This document shows, piece by piece, positions 1 to 9,353 of a stretch of 32,763 nt of DNA. Under the pieces are notes generated by a model, which worked only from the letters and a program-made list of their open reading frames with translations, was not told the origin of the DNA and did no database searches. The stretch comes from Clostridiales bacterium (GTDB lineage Bacteria > Bacillota > Clostridia > Christensenellales > UBA1750). The number at the start of each line of letters is the position of its first letter. The stretch's first letter is position 1. The translations under genes and the position numbers were made by a program. The DNA lies in contig SVHB01000029.1 in assembly GCA_015056005.1 (NCBI GenBank), positions 1 through 32,763 on the forward strand. The letters run 5' to 3'.

Positions 1-313
1 TTAACTCTGCTTCTTGTGCAGTTGGTATTTGATCGGAATATTCAGCTAAAAAGTATACTATATGCTTCAACTTTGCTTCACCATTACGCATAAAGCTGTG
101 CGTATCCTCAGTTCTAAAACCGTCGATCAACCGGACAGTCAAGCCTGTTTCCTCTGAGATTTCGCGTAAAGCGGTTTCTATTTCACTTTCTGTTCCTTCT
201 ATATGACCTTTAGGGAATCCGTATATTCCTTCTTTGGAACGGATAATTACATATTTTATTGTACTGTTCTCGCATGTGTAAACAATGGCACCACAGGATT
301 TTTCGGTTATCAT
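1..313 (-). CDS. NUDIX hydrolase, C-terminus truncated by the window edge
   Basis: Reading from CAT at 311-313 gives MITEKSCGAIVYTCENSTIKYVIIRSKEGIYGFPKGHIEGTESEIETALREISEETGLTV..., which contains a Nudix box (GX5EX7REXXEEXG). The frame stays open to position 1. Absent from the supplied ORF track because it has no stop in the window. Confidence 0.9.
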   Translation of the reverse strand, partial: MITEKSCGAIVYTCENSTIKYVIIRSKEGIYGFPKGHIEGTESEIETALREISEETGLTVRLIDGFRTEDTHSFMRNGEAKLKHIVYFLAEYSDQIPTAQEAEL

Positions 314-657
314 TTTGTGTTCTCCTTTGCGGTATTGATGGAGGCAATTAAGATGCGGCGAATCGTACCGCACTGATTGTAAAGGTCAACGGCAGTTTCT
401 CTATTCAGAATATCGGATTTCAAAAACAATTCAAGCCAATATTCCGTTTCGTAGCATTCCTTCAAAGCAATTTGTAATTTTGCAATAAAGTCGGGTTTTC
501 CGTGAGCATAATTTGCTTCGTGAATGTTGGCACCAATCGAGGTCGCAGAACGCTCCAATTGATTGACAAGAGAATAATGTCCTTTAATCGTTTCGCAAAG
601 TTTGATGATTTTCACTGCAAAGTCTGTTGAAAGTTCCCGAAGTTTTGATTCCGCCAT
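310..657 (-). CDS. Four-helix bundle protein (23S rRNA intervening-sequence / S23 / Avd-like family)
   Basis: 115 aa; SLVNQLERSATSIGANIHEANYA...FIAKLQIALKECYETEYWLELF is characteristic of this family. Its TGA stop overlaps the downstream NUDIX ATG (ATGA). Confidence 0.88.
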   Translation of the reverse strand: MAESKLRELSTDFAVKIIKLCETIKGHYSLVNQLERSATSIGANIHEANYAHGKPDFIAKLQIALKECYETEYWLELFLKSDILNRETAVDLYNQCGTIRRILIASINTAKENTK

Positions 658-710
658 GTTAACACCACAACTCTTGCTTGAATTATATCATCACCCTTAG
701 AAAAGTTAAA

Positions 711-881
711 GTGAAATATCCTTCGGATGTGAAATAATGACCTGCGGTCATTGTGAAATATTCGGTGTTCCACCGAATGTGAAATGAAATAAATCCACTC
801 ACGCCCGCAGGCATTTCACACGCCGCAGGCGTATTTCACGCGCGAAGAGCATTTCACAAATCCCGCAAGGGATTTATTTCG
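711..881. repeat. Mini-hairpin array with GTGAAAT linkers, globally inverted
   Basis: GTGAAAT at 711, 729, 753 and 779; ATTTCAC at 813, 833 and 851. Short palindromes lie between them, e.g. ATCCTTCGGAT, AATGACCTGCGGTCATT, ATTCGGTGTTCCACCGAAT, AAATCCCGCAAGGGATTT. Confidence 0.9.
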
Positions 882-885
882 TTGA

Positions 886-927
886 AAAGAAACACCTTTT
901 GTCAAGTAGACAAAAGGTGTTTCTTTT
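886..927 (-). terminator. Rho-independent terminator after tRNA-Ala (possibly bidirectional)
   Basis: GAAACACCTTTTGTC-aagta-GACAAAAGGTGTTTC long perfect stem followed by a T-rich tract. Confidence 0.8.
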
Positions 928-928
928 C

Positions 929-1004
929 TGGTGGAGCATACCGGATTCGAACCGGTGGCCTCGACAATGCGAATGTCGCGCGCTACCAACTGCGCTAATG
1001 CCCC
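929..1004 (-). tRNA. tRNA-Ala (anticodon CGC), CCA encoded
   Basis: Reverse complement GGGGCATTAGCGCAGTTGGTAGCGCGCGACATTCGCATTGTCGAGGCCACCGGTTCGAATCCGGTATGCTCCACCA folds as a cloverleaf. Anticodon loop TTCGCAT gives CGC. Confidence 0.95.
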
Positions 1005-1057
1005 GAATTTGGTACCTGAATATTATATCACGCACCCGCCCGTTTGACAAGCAAAAT

Positions 1058-2152
1058 TTAATCGGGCAGTAAATTTATGATCAGCTGGTTCAGCACGTCA
1101 AAGCCGGTCTGGGTGGCGATCACGCTTTTGTCGGTAATTTTTACAAGCCCCGCCTTTTCCGATGCCTTGAGCATTGAAAGCTTTTCTGAAGGGATCAGGG
1201 AGAGCGGCGCGCCCTTGCTTGTGCGAAGCATGAGCATCAGCTCTTCTTCTGCGGCTTCTTCTGCGCCTATAATATCCCTTGAAGCTTCGAAATTGCCGCG
1301 CATATATTCGCTTATGCATTCCGTATTGCCAATACGGGCGTTCCCTTCAAGTGAATGGGCGGCAACGCCGAGACCTACATAATCTCCGCGCTCCCAATAG
1401 TTCATGTTATGCCTGCACTCATAGCCGGGCAGAGCGAAATTGCTGACCTCATAGCGCAGAAAGCCAAAGCTTTCCAAAAGATCGTCCGCAGCGTGCATTG
1501 AATCGATATATTCCTCATCCGTGGGCTCCAAATATTGTCCGGATTCATATTTTTTGTAAAGCGCTGTTCCTTCCTCGATCTGCAGCTGATAGCAGGAGAT
1601 GTGTTTGACCTCCAGCGAAACAGCTGTTTTTATGCTGTTTATAAGCGTTTCTTTGGTCTGGAAGGGCAGCGCGCACATAAGATCGACCGATATGTTTTCA
1701 AAGCCCGCTTCTTTTGCAAGCTTTATAGCCTCTATCGCCTTTTTGGAATCGTGTACCCGGCCTATTGCGCCAAGCTCTTTGTCATTAAAGCTCTGAACGC
1801 CGATGGACAGCCTGTTTACGCCCATACCCTTCCAAAAATCGAGCAGCTCTTTGCTTATGCTGTCCGGGTTTGCCTCACAGGTGAACTCTTTTAAGGCGGA
1901 GAGGTCGTATTCTTCTCTTAAAACCGAAACGATCTTTTCAAAATGCTCCTTTTTGAGCAGCGAAGGCGTTCCGCCGCCGAAAAAAAGGGTATCAAAAACC
2001 AAAGCACGGTTTTTTTCTGCCCGTGCTTTGGCTTCTTTTATAAGCATATCGGTATATTCGGTTTGTAAAACTTCCCCGTTTGCAAAGGATATAAAGGCGC
2101 AGTATTCGCATTTGCGCCTGCAAAAGGGGATGTGGACATAAATTCCTGCCAT
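1058..2152 (-). CDS. hemW: Radical SAM heme chaperone HemW (coproporphyrinogen III oxidase-like)
   Basis: MAGIYVHIPFCRRKCEYCAF (CxxxCxxC), GGGTPSLL, ECNP-like and QTKETL motifs; adjacent to lepA as often seen in Firmicutes. Confidence 0.93.
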   Translation of the reverse strand: MAGIYVHIPFCRRKCEYCAFISFANGEVLQTEYTDMLIKEAKARAEKNRALVFDTLFFGGGTPSLLKKEHFEKIVSVLREEYDLSALKEFTCEANPDSISKELLDFWKGMGVNRLSIGVQSFNDKELGAIGRVHDSKKAIEAIKLAKEAGFENISVDLMCALPFQTKETLINSIKTAVSLEVKHISCYQLQIEEGTALYKKYESGQYLEPTDEEYIDSMHAADDLLESFGFLRYEVSNFALPGYECRHNMNYWERGDYVGLGVAAHSLEGNARIGNTECISEYMRGNFEASRDIIGAEEAAEEELMLMLRTSKGAPLSLIPSEKLSMLKASEKAGLVKITDKSVIATQTGFDVLNQLIINLLPD

Positions 2153-2153
2153 T

Positions 2154-3956
2154 TTAGTCGTCAGCTTTGAGGACGGCGATGAACGCCTCGGAGGGCACCT
2201 GAACGGTACCGACCTGCCTCATCCTGCGCTTGCCTTCCTTCTGCTTTTCAAGCAGCTTCTTTTTTCTTGTGATATCGCCGCCGTAGCACTTGGCAAGAAC
2301 GTCCTTGCGCATCGCCTTTACGGTTTCTCTGGCGATTATCTTGCCGCCGATGCAGGCCTGGATCGGGATCTCGAACATCTGGCGCGGGATAACTTCCTTG
2401 AGCTTTTCTGCAATGCCGCGGCCTCTGGAATACGCCTTGTCCTTGTGGATGATGATGGAAAGCGCGTCGCAGCCCTCACCGTTTAAGAGTATATCGAGCT
2501 TTACAAGATCGGAGGGCTTATAGCCCTTGAGCTCATAGTCGAAGGACGCATAGCCCTTGGTGCGGCTCTTCATCTGGTCGAAGAAATCGTAGATGATCTC
2601 GCCCAGAGGCATGTCGTATTTTATCATAACGCGGTTTGCCTCGATATAGTTCATATCGATAAATGTACCGCGCTTTTCCTGGCAAAGATCCATTATCGCG
2701 CCCACATAATCCGCAGGGGACATGATGTGAGTTTCAACATAGGGCTCTTCCATGGATGCGATCGCTGAAGGATCGGGCATGTTGGTGGGATTGTCGATCC
2801 AAAGCACCTCGCCGTCGGATTTTGTGACCTTGTAAATTACGCTGGGCGCGGTGGTGACAAGGTCAAGGTCAAATTCGCGCTCCAGACGCTCCTGAATAAC
2901 TTCCATGTGCAAAAGACCTAAGAAGCCGCAGCGGAAGCCAAGACCCAGCGCCACGGAGTTTTCGTTCTCTGAGGTGATCGCAGCGTCGTTGAGCTTTAAT
3001 TTTTCCAGCGCTTCTTTAAGGTCGTCGTAATGCGCGCCGTCTGCGGGGTAAATGCCGCAGAATACCATGGGCTGCACTTCCTTATAGCCGGGAAGGGGAG
3101 AAGTGCAGGGACGCTTTGCGTCGGTGATGGTATCGCCGACCTGAGTTTCCCTAAGCTCCTTTATGCTGGCTGCGATATAGCCTACATCGCCTGCGCTCAA
3201 AGATTCAACCGGTCTGAAAGAGGGGGCAAAAACGCCGACCTCGGTGACCTCGAACCTTGCGCCCGTTGCCATCATGAGTATTTCGGTGCCCTTTTTGACC
3301 GAACCGTTCACCACGCGGACAAAGGAGATCGCGCCCTTGTAGTTATCATAGTAGCAGTCAAATATCAGCGCCTGCAAAGGCTCCTCGTCGCTGCCCTTGG
3401 GCGGGGGAACGATCTTTACCACCTGCTCGAGCACATCTTCGATGCCGATGCCCTGCTTTGCGGAAATAAGGGGCGCTTCCTCCGCTTCGATGCCGATAAT
3501 ATCCTCGATCTCTTTTTTGACCCTGTCGGGCTCCGCGCTGGGCAGGTCAATCTTGTTGATAACGGGGATGATCTCAAGATCATGGTCGCTTGCAAGGTAT
3601 ACGTTTGCAAGGGTCTGCGCCTCGATGCCCTGAGAAGCGTCCACGACCAGCACCGCACCTTCGCATGCGGCAAGGGAGCGGGAAACCTCATAGGTAAAGT
3701 CGACATGACCGGGGGTGTCTATAAGGTTCAGGGTATAGGTTTCTCCGTCGTTTGCCTTGTAGCGCATGATGACGGGATGCGCCTTTATGGTTATGCCCCT
3801 TTCGCGCTCAAGATCCATGGAGTCAAGTATCTGCTCCTGCATGTCTCTGAGCTCAAAAACGCCGGTCTTTTCCAGCATGCGGTCTGCAAGCGTGGATTTG
3901 CCGTGGTCGATATGGGCGATTATGCAAAAATTTCTTATCCTGGAAAGGTCCTTCAA
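2154..3956 (-). CDS. lepA: Elongation factor 4 (LepA)
   Basis: 600 aa; [33 protein letters not shown], and C-terminal [30 protein letters not shown]. Confidence 0.98.
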   Translation of the reverse strand: MKDLSRIRNFCIIAHIDHGKSTLADRMLEKTGVFELRDMQEQILDSMDLERERGITIKAHPVIMRYKANDGETYTLNLIDTPGHVDFTYEVSRSLAACEGAVLVVDASQGIEAQTLANVYLASDHDLEIIPVINKIDLPSAEPDRVKKEIEDIIGIEAEEAPLISAKQGIGIEDVLEQVVKIVPPPKGSDEEPLQALIFDCYYDNYKGAISFVRVVNGSVKKGTEILMMATGARFEVTEVGVFAPSFRPVESLSAGDVGYIAASIKELRETQVGDTITDAKRPCTSPLPGYKEVQPMVFCGIYPADGAHYDDLKEALEKLKLNDAAITSENENSVALGLGFRCGFLGLLHMEVIQERLEREFDLDLVTTAPSVIYKVTKSDGEVLWIDNPTNMPDPSAIASMEEPYVETHIMSPADYVGAIMDLCQEKRGTFIDMNYIEANRVMIKYDMPLGEIIYDFFDQMKSRTKGYASFDYELKGYKPSDLVKLDILLNGEGCDALSIIIHKDKAYSRGRGIAEKLKEVIPRQMFEIPIQACIGGKIIARETVKAMRKDVLAKCYGGDITRKKKLLEKQKEGKRRMRQVGTVQVPSEAFIAVLKADD

Positions 3957-4106
3957 GGCCGTACCACCTTTTGATATTTATTCTATTTTATCTTAACCCA
4001 AATCGGTCAAAAATGCAATATTTTCTTTTCAAACGGCGTTTTTTGTGATATGATATAAATTGCGCGTTTGCGTGGATTTATGGATTTTTTTGAAAGGAGG
4101 GGCAAT

Positions 4107-7100
4107 ATGTTCTTAAAAAACATCACTTTGCACGGCTTCAAATCCTTTGCCGATAAGATCGAGCTGGATTTCATGAGCGGCATAACCGGCATAGTCGGCC
4201 CCAACGGTTCGGGAAAATCCAATGTATCCGACGCGGTCAAATGGGTGCTGGGCGAGCAGAGCGCAAGGCAGCTCAGAGGCAACACCATGAGCGACGTTAT
4301 CTTCAACGGCAGCGAAAAGCGCAAGATGCGCCAGTACTGCGAGGTATCGCTCACCTTTGACAATTCTGACCATGCCCTTCCCTCCGATTACGAGGAGATC
4401 ATGGTCACCCGCCGCGTTTACCGCAGCGGCAACGGCGAATATTTTATAAACAAGACCGAATGCAGGCGCAAGGATATCGTGGACCTTTTCCATGATACGG
4501 GCATAGGCAAGGACGGCTATTCTCTTATAGGTCAGGGCAGGATAGACGAGATCCTTTCCCTCAAGGGCGAGGACAGAAGGCAGATATTTGAAGAAGCCGC
4601 CGGCATAGTGAAGTTCAAGACCAGAAAGAACGAGGCGGAAAGATCCCTCGAGGCGGCAAATCAGAACCTTACCCGAATTGACGATATCATAGGCGAGCTT
4701 GAAAGATCGCTCAAACCCTTGGAGAGCCAGAGCGAAAACGCGAGGAAATACTTAAAGCTTCGAGACGAGCTCAAAGGGCTTGAGCTTGCCGCTTTTGCCG
4801 TATCGTTTGATAAGTATAACTCAAGGATAAACGAGCTTACGCTTCAATCGCAGGAGCTTTCAAAAAAAATCGAGGAAAACGAAAAGCAGATCCTTGAAGG
4901 TCAGCAAAATGCGGATGAGCTTGAGAGCGTTCTGGATGAAGCGGACGCAGTCCTTTCTTCGGTCAGAGACGAGGTGCTCTCCCTTACCCGCAGCGCAGAA
5001 GCGCTTCAGGGCGAAAGGAACCTCAGCCTGCAGAAAGCAGAGCAGGTAAAGGAGCATAAAGCGCAGCTTGAAAAAAATATCGAGCTTTCAAAGCAGAAGC
5101 TTTTGGAGCTTTCCTCCGATATGTCTCCTGAGAAGATATCTGCTCAGGAAAAGATCATAAAAGAGCTTGAAGCTAAGGAGGAATCGGCTCAGGCCTCTCT
5201 TTTGAGCATGCAGGAAAGCCTCAGGGAAATGGAAGACGAGCTTGAGAGCAAAAAGGCTCAGGTCATTTCGTCCTTAAACCGCCTTTCCGACACCAAAGCG
5301 GCTTTTTCAAGGCTCAACGCCATGAAGGAAAACATCCTTTCAAGGCTCGATGATATCGATTCCAGAAAAAGCGTCAACGAAGACCGCCTTGATGATGCAA
5401 GGATCGCGGTCGAAAACGCCAAAAAGGCAAACGAGCGTGCATATCTGGAGCTTGAAAACCTCAAAAAGCTTGAAAAACAGGCGCAGGATAAGCAAAACGA
5501 GCTGCGCGAGAAGCTCTCGGGCGCTTTCTCCAGGCAGGAAAAGGCTCAGGGGGCTTTAAGGGAAGTTGAAGCCAGATTAAAGCTTCTGACTCAGCTCAAG
5601 GACGATTTTGAGGGCTATACCCAGTCGGTCAAAGAGGTCATGCGCTTTTCCAGGGGAAGGCAGACGGGCATCCACGGCGTTATCGCCTCGCTCATATCCG
5701 TCCCCAAGCAGTATGAGCGCGCAATTGAGATGGCGCTGGGCGCCCAGTCTCAGCACATCGTCTGCGACGATGAGCAAAGCGCGAAGAATATGATAGAGTA
5801 CCTGAGAAAAAACAGGTACGGCAGAGCCACCTTCCTGCCCATTTCCACTGTTTCGGGAAGAGGGCTTAATGCAAACGAAGAAGCGCTGCTTTCAATGGAT
5901 GGCTGTATCGGCGTTGCAAGCGACCTTATCTCCTATGACAAAAAATATGCTCAGATAGTAAAGAGCCTGCTTGGTAGGACCGTTATCGCCAAAGACCTTG
6001 ACTCGGGCATCGAGATCATGCGCAGGGCAAGGCATTCGTTCAGGCTCGTCACCCTTGACGGCGATATCATGAACCCCGGCGGCGCTATGACGGGCGGCAG
6101 CGTGAACAGCCGCGTGACCTCCCTGATATCCAGAGAGCGCGAGATAGCAGAGCATACCCAAAGCGTAAAAAAGCTTCGCGAGGAAGCTGATAAGGCGTCC
6201 TCGTTTATCGAAAGCTCCCAGAAACTGAGGGACGAGGCAAGGGAAGAGCTTGCCGCTGTATCCTACAGAGTCCATCAGCAGGACATAGCCTGCACAAGGG
6301 AGCAGCTTGCCCTTGAAAGAGCAAACGACGAATATAAGGCAAGGCAGGGCGATCTTGAACGCTCTCATCAGGAAAAGGAACAGCTTTCACAGGCGCTGCT
6401 TGATATCGAAAACAGGCTTTCCGCGATGGAAAAGGATCGCCTTGACCAGAGCGGAAAGAGCGATGATGATCAGAAGTTTGTCGATAAGCTTTCCATGGAT
6501 GTTTCAAACCAAAGGGAGCTCACCGAAAACAAGAGGGAAGAGCTCACCGCCATCAGAGAAAAATGCATCGGCGCGCGCAGCGAGCTTTCCCTGCTTTTGA
6601 GGGACGAGCAGCAGGTCGAAAAAGAGCGCGAAAGGCTTTTGGACGGCATTTCTCTTGACGAAAAAGAGCTCGAAAACATAGAATATGAGCTGCCCGAGCT
6701 GGAAAACAAAGCTTTGGAGCTTGAACGCGAGCTTATTCAAAAGCGCGCCTTGCTGGATAGCAAGACCGCAGATCTCAGGCAGAAGGAGCTTGAGCGCACA
6801 AAGCTCAGCCAGAATCTGCGCTCGGTCAACGACGACCTTCTGGTGCTCAGGAATCTTTCCTCCGAGCTTTCCGATAAAAACCATCGCTGCGAGCTGCAGC
6901 TCAGCCGAGCTCAAAGCGAGCTTAAGACCCTTTCCGACCGCATATTTGAGGATTACGAGATCACCTATGCGATGGCGGCGGAATATGTGACCGAAGATTT
7001 TGAGCCGCAGAAGGCGCAAAGGCGCATCGGCGAGATCAGAAGCGAGATCAGAAAGATCGGCAGCGTAAACGTAAACGCGGTCGAGGAATACCAGAGCGCG

Positions 7101-7649
7101 CTTACAAGGTATCAGGATATGAGCGCACAGCGCGAGGATATCACCAAGGCGATGGACGACCTCAATTCCATCATAAGCAGGCTCAAGTCCAAAATGGAAA
7201 AGCAGTTTACCGAGCAGTTTACTCTTATGCAGGAAAACTTTAAGATCACCTTTGCCCGTCTTTTCGGCGGCGGCGAGGCGCAGCTCAAGCTTTCTGATGC
7301 ATCCGATCCGCTCAACTGCGGTATCGAGATCATAGCGCAGCCTCCGGGCAAGAAGCTCACCCTTCTTTCCCTGCTCTCGGGCGGCGAAAGGGCGCTCACC
7401 GCGATCGCCATCCTTTTTGCGATCCTTATGCTCAAGCCCACTCCGTTCTGCATTCTGGACGAGATCGACGCGGCGCTGGACGAAGCAAACGTTGTCGGCT
7501 TTGCGACCTTCCTTAAAGAGTTTTCAAAGAGCACTCAGTTCATCGTTGTATCGCACCGAAAAGGCACCATGGAATCCTGCGATGCGCTCTACGGCGTTGC
7601 CATGGAAGAAAAAGGCGTCTCCAAGATCGTTTCGGTAAAGCTGACTTAA
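4107..7649 (+). CDS. smc: Chromosome segregation protein SMC
   Basis: MFLKNITLHGFKSFADK, GPNGSGKSNVSDAVKWVLGEQSARQLRG, coiled coil/hinge, LSGGERALTAIAILFAIL, CILDEIDAALDEANV. ATG at 4107 chosen over the upstream TTG at 4068 because AGGAGG precedes it. Confidence 0.97.
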   Translation: MFLKNITLHGFKSFADKIELDFMSGITGIVGPNGSGKSNVSDAVKWVLGEQSARQLRGNTMSDVIFNGSEKRKMRQYCEVSLTFDNSDHALPSDYEEIMVTRRVYRSGNGEYFINKTECRRKDIVDLFHDTGIGKDGYSLIGQGRIDEILSLKGEDRRQIFEEAAGIVKFKTRKNEAERSLEAANQNLTRIDDIIGELERSLKPLESQSENARKYLKLRDELKGLELAAFAVSFDKYNSRINELTLQSQELSKKIEENEKQILEGQQNADELESVLDEADAVLSSVRDEVLSLTRSAEALQGERNLSLQKAEQVKEHKAQLEKNIELSKQKLLELSSDMSPEKISAQEKIIKELEAKEESAQASLLSMQESLREMEDELESKKAQVISSLNRLSDTKAAFSRLNAMKENILSRLDDIDSRKSVNEDRLDDARIAVENAKKANERAYLELENLKKLEKQAQDKQNELREKLSGAFSRQEKAQGALREVEARLKLLTQLKDDFEGYTQSVKEVMRFSRGRQTGIHGVIASLISVPKQYERAIEMALGAQSQHIVCDDEQSAKNMIEYLRKNRYGRATFLPISTVSGRGLNANEEALLSMDGCIGVASDLISYDKKYAQIVKSLLGRTVIAKDLDSGIEIMRRARHSFRLVTLDGDIMNPGGAMTGGSVNSRVTSLISREREIAEHTQSVKKLREEADKASSFIESSQKLRDEAREELAAVSYRVHQQDIACTREQLALERANDEYKARQGDLERSHQEKEQLSQALLDIENRLSAMEKDRLDQSGKSDDDQKFVDKLSMDVSNQRELTENKREELTAIREKCIGARSELSLLLRDEQQVEKERERLLDGISLDEKELENIEYELPELENKALELERELIQKRALLDSKTADLRQKELERTKLSQNLRSVNDDLLVLRNLSSELSDKNHRCELQLSRAQSELKTLSDRIFEDYEITYAMAAEYVTEDFEPQKAQRRIGEIRSEIRKIGSVNVNAVEEYQSALTRYQDMSAQREDITKAMDDLNSIISRLKSKMEKQFTEQFTLMQENFKITFARLFGGGEAQLKLSDASDPLNCGIEIIAQPPGKKLTLLSLLSGGERALTAIAILFAILMLKPTPFCILDEIDAALDEANVVGFATFLKEFSKSTQFIVVSHRKGTMESCDALYGVAMEEKGVSKIVSVKLT

Positions 7650-7676
7650 TGCACATATTTTCATCGTATAAAGCAA

Positions 7677-7711
7677 AAAATACCCCTGTAATTTCTTTGC
7701 AGGGGTATTTT
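7677..7711 (+). terminator. Terminator-like hairpin after smc, abutting the next start codon
   Basis: AAAATACCCCTG-taatttctttg-CAGGGGTATTTT; the next ATG is at 7714. Confidence 0.75.
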
Positions 7712-7713
7712 AT

Positions 7714-8688
7714 ATGCTTAAAAAACGTGTTTTATCTTTTGTCCTTTCCGTATCCATTTTATTATGCGGCTGCTCAAAGTCTCAGATCGATACGCCAAAG
7801 GCTTCGCCTTCGCCCACCCCGGGCGTTGTTCAAAAGCTCGGTCTTGAGCTGACAGGAGGCGAGCCTACGCTCAAGGTGTATTTGACCGATACGGAAAAAA
7901 TCGAGACAATGGGCATTGAACAGTATCTACTGGGCGTTCTTGCCGGTGAGATGAAGAACGACTGGCCTATGGAGGCGCTCAAGGCGCAGGCGATAATCGC
8001 GCGCACCTTTGCCGTTAAGTTTCTGATGGACAACGAGTCGTCCAAATACGAGGGCGCGGATATTTCCACGGATATCACCGAAGCGCAGGCGTATAACGCC
8101 GAGGGCATAAACTACCGCATCCGACAGGCGATCGACGAGACGCGCGGGCAGGTGATCACCCATAACGGCGATATCGTATACACCTGGTTTCATTCCCACA
8201 GCGGCGGCATGACCGCGACCGCTGTAGAAGGGCTTGATTACGAGGGCGGCGAGCAGCCATATATCCGGGCAGTGGAATCAAATGAGTCCCCCGATTCGCC
8301 CGAGGAAAACCGCACATGGGCGCAGGCGTTTTCCGCGCAGGATGTCATCGAGGCATGTAAGCAGGTTGGCGTGGATGTTTCTTCAATTTCCGATTTTTCC
8401 ATACATGAAACAGGTCCTTCCGGCAGAGCGACAGTGTTTATGATCGACGGAAAGGAAGTCCCCGCGCCCGCTTTCCGCGTTGCCATAGGCTCTGAAAAGC
8501 TCCGCTCGACCCTGATCGACGATGTTCAGGTCTCCGGTCAGGTCGTGATAATCGCAGGCCGCGGCTACGGTCACGGAGTCGGCATGAGCCAGTGGGGCGC
8601 GTATCAAATGGCCCTTTCGGGCAGCTCCGCCTCCGATATCATCCACCACTACTACCAGGACGTTTCCATCGACCCGCTTTGGGAGTAG
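7714..8688 (+). CDS. SpoIID/LytB domain lipoprotein
   Basis: Lipobox LLCGCS; EQYLLGVLAGEMKNDWPMEALKAQAIIARTFAV...HSHSGGMT...GRGYGHGVGMSQWGAYQMA is the SpoIID/LytB signature. Confidence 0.92.
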   Translation: MLKKRVLSFVLSVSILLCGCSKSQIDTPKASPSPTPGVVQKLGLELTGGEPTLKVYLTDTEKIETMGIEQYLLGVLAGEMKNDWPMEALKAQAIIARTFAVKFLMDNESSKYEGADISTDITEAQAYNAEGINYRIRQAIDETRGQVITHNGDIVYTWFHSHSGGMTATAVEGLDYEGGEQPYIRAVESNESPDSPEENRTWAQAFSAQDVIEACKQVGVDVSSISDFSIHETGPSGRATVFMIDGKEVPAPAFRVAIGSEKLRSTLIDDVQVSGQVVIIAGRGYGHGVGMSQWGAYQMALSGSSASDIIHHYYQDVSIDPLWE

Positions 8689-8699
8689 GGAGGGAGGGA

Positions 8700-8766
8700 C
8701 GTTCGAGAGGTTTCACCTCTCGAGCTCTCTGACCAAGGGTTTGCAACCCTTGGATCCCGCGGCATT
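8700..8766 (-). repeat. Module C copy 1 (inverted): two-hairpin repeat
   Basis: Reverse complement: GCCGCGGGATCCAAGGGTTGCAAACCCTTGGTCAGAGAGCTCGAGAGGTGAAACCTCTCGAACG. Aligns to copies at 8960 and 9266 with stem-preserving changes. Confidence 0.85.
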
Positions 8767-8790
8767 TTGTTTGAGTAATTGAATACGTTA

Positions 8791-8830
8791 GCTTACGAGG
8801 AACCCGTAAAGTATGGGTTCCTCGTGATTT
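8791..8830 (-). repeat. Module B copy 1 (inverted): hairpin repeat
   Basis: Reverse complement AAATCAC-GAGGAACCC-ATACTTTAC-GGGTTCCTC-GTAAGC. Confidence 0.88.
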
Positions 8831-8892
8831 CTTTTAAGGGAAATTATTCTTTTTGGTAGTTACTGATTAACCGCCTGACTCTCTCCAAAAAT

Positions 8893-8932
8893 AAATCACG
8901 CGTGACCCATACTTCACGGGTCACGCGTAAGC
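8893..8932 (+). repeat. Module B copy 2: hairpin repeat
   Basis: AAATCAC-GCGTGACCC-ATACTTCAC-GGGTCACGC-GTAAGC. Confidence 0.9.
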
Positions 8933-8959
8933 CAAAGTATAAAATTTACTGTTCCCAAT

Positions 8960-9027
8960 GCCGCGGAGTCCAGAGGATGCAATCCTCTGGGCCCAGAGCT
9001 CGAGAGGGCGCAGCCATCTCGAACGTA
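8960..9027 (+). repeat. Module C copy 2: 68-bp repeat
   Basis: GCCGCGGAGTCCAGAGGATGCAATCCTCTGGGCCCAGAGCTCGAGAGGGCGCAGCCATCTCGAACGTA, identical to 9266-9333. Confidence 0.95.
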
Positions 9028-9042
9028 CCCCCAAAAGTTTGA

Positions 9043-9088
9043 GCGATATAGCCTTCGGCTGCGATATGCGCCTTGCGGCGCGCGATAT
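9043..9088 (+). repeat. Mini-hairpin array with GCGATAT linkers
   Basis: GCGATAT at 9043, 9061 and 9082 separated by AGCCTTCGGCT and GCGCCTTGCGGCGC hairpins. Confidence 0.85.
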
Positions 9089-9265
9089 GTGCGCGAGACG
9101 GCTTTTTTGCCTTATCAAACAAACCAATTCTTCAGCCGTCATAAATTTCACGAACGAAGAATCCGCGCACGCAAAATACTCCTATCTTTCCTCTCAGCCA
9201 TTCTCGATGGCGGCATACCTGCCGCCGCCATCGACAGCTTCCGCTTGACTTCCTAAAATCCCAAA

Positions 9266-9333
9266 GCCGCGGAGTCCAGAGGATGCAATCCTCTGGGCCC
9301 AGAGCTCGAGAGGGCGCAGCCATCTCGAACGTA
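9266..9333 (+). repeat. Module C copy 3: 68-bp repeat, identical to copy 2
   Basis: Same 68-nt sequence as 8960-9027. Confidence 0.95.
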
Positions 9334-9353
9334 TCCCCCAAAAAGTCGTCCCC

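Noticed and set aside
711-881. CRISPR array
   Set aside because: Repeats are only 7 nt, intervals are short palindromes of varying length, orientation flips midway, and no cas genes are present.
3030-3974. 314-aa plus-strand ORF
   Set aside because: Fully antisense to lepA, whose minus-strand product is unmistakable; composition-driven shadow ORF.
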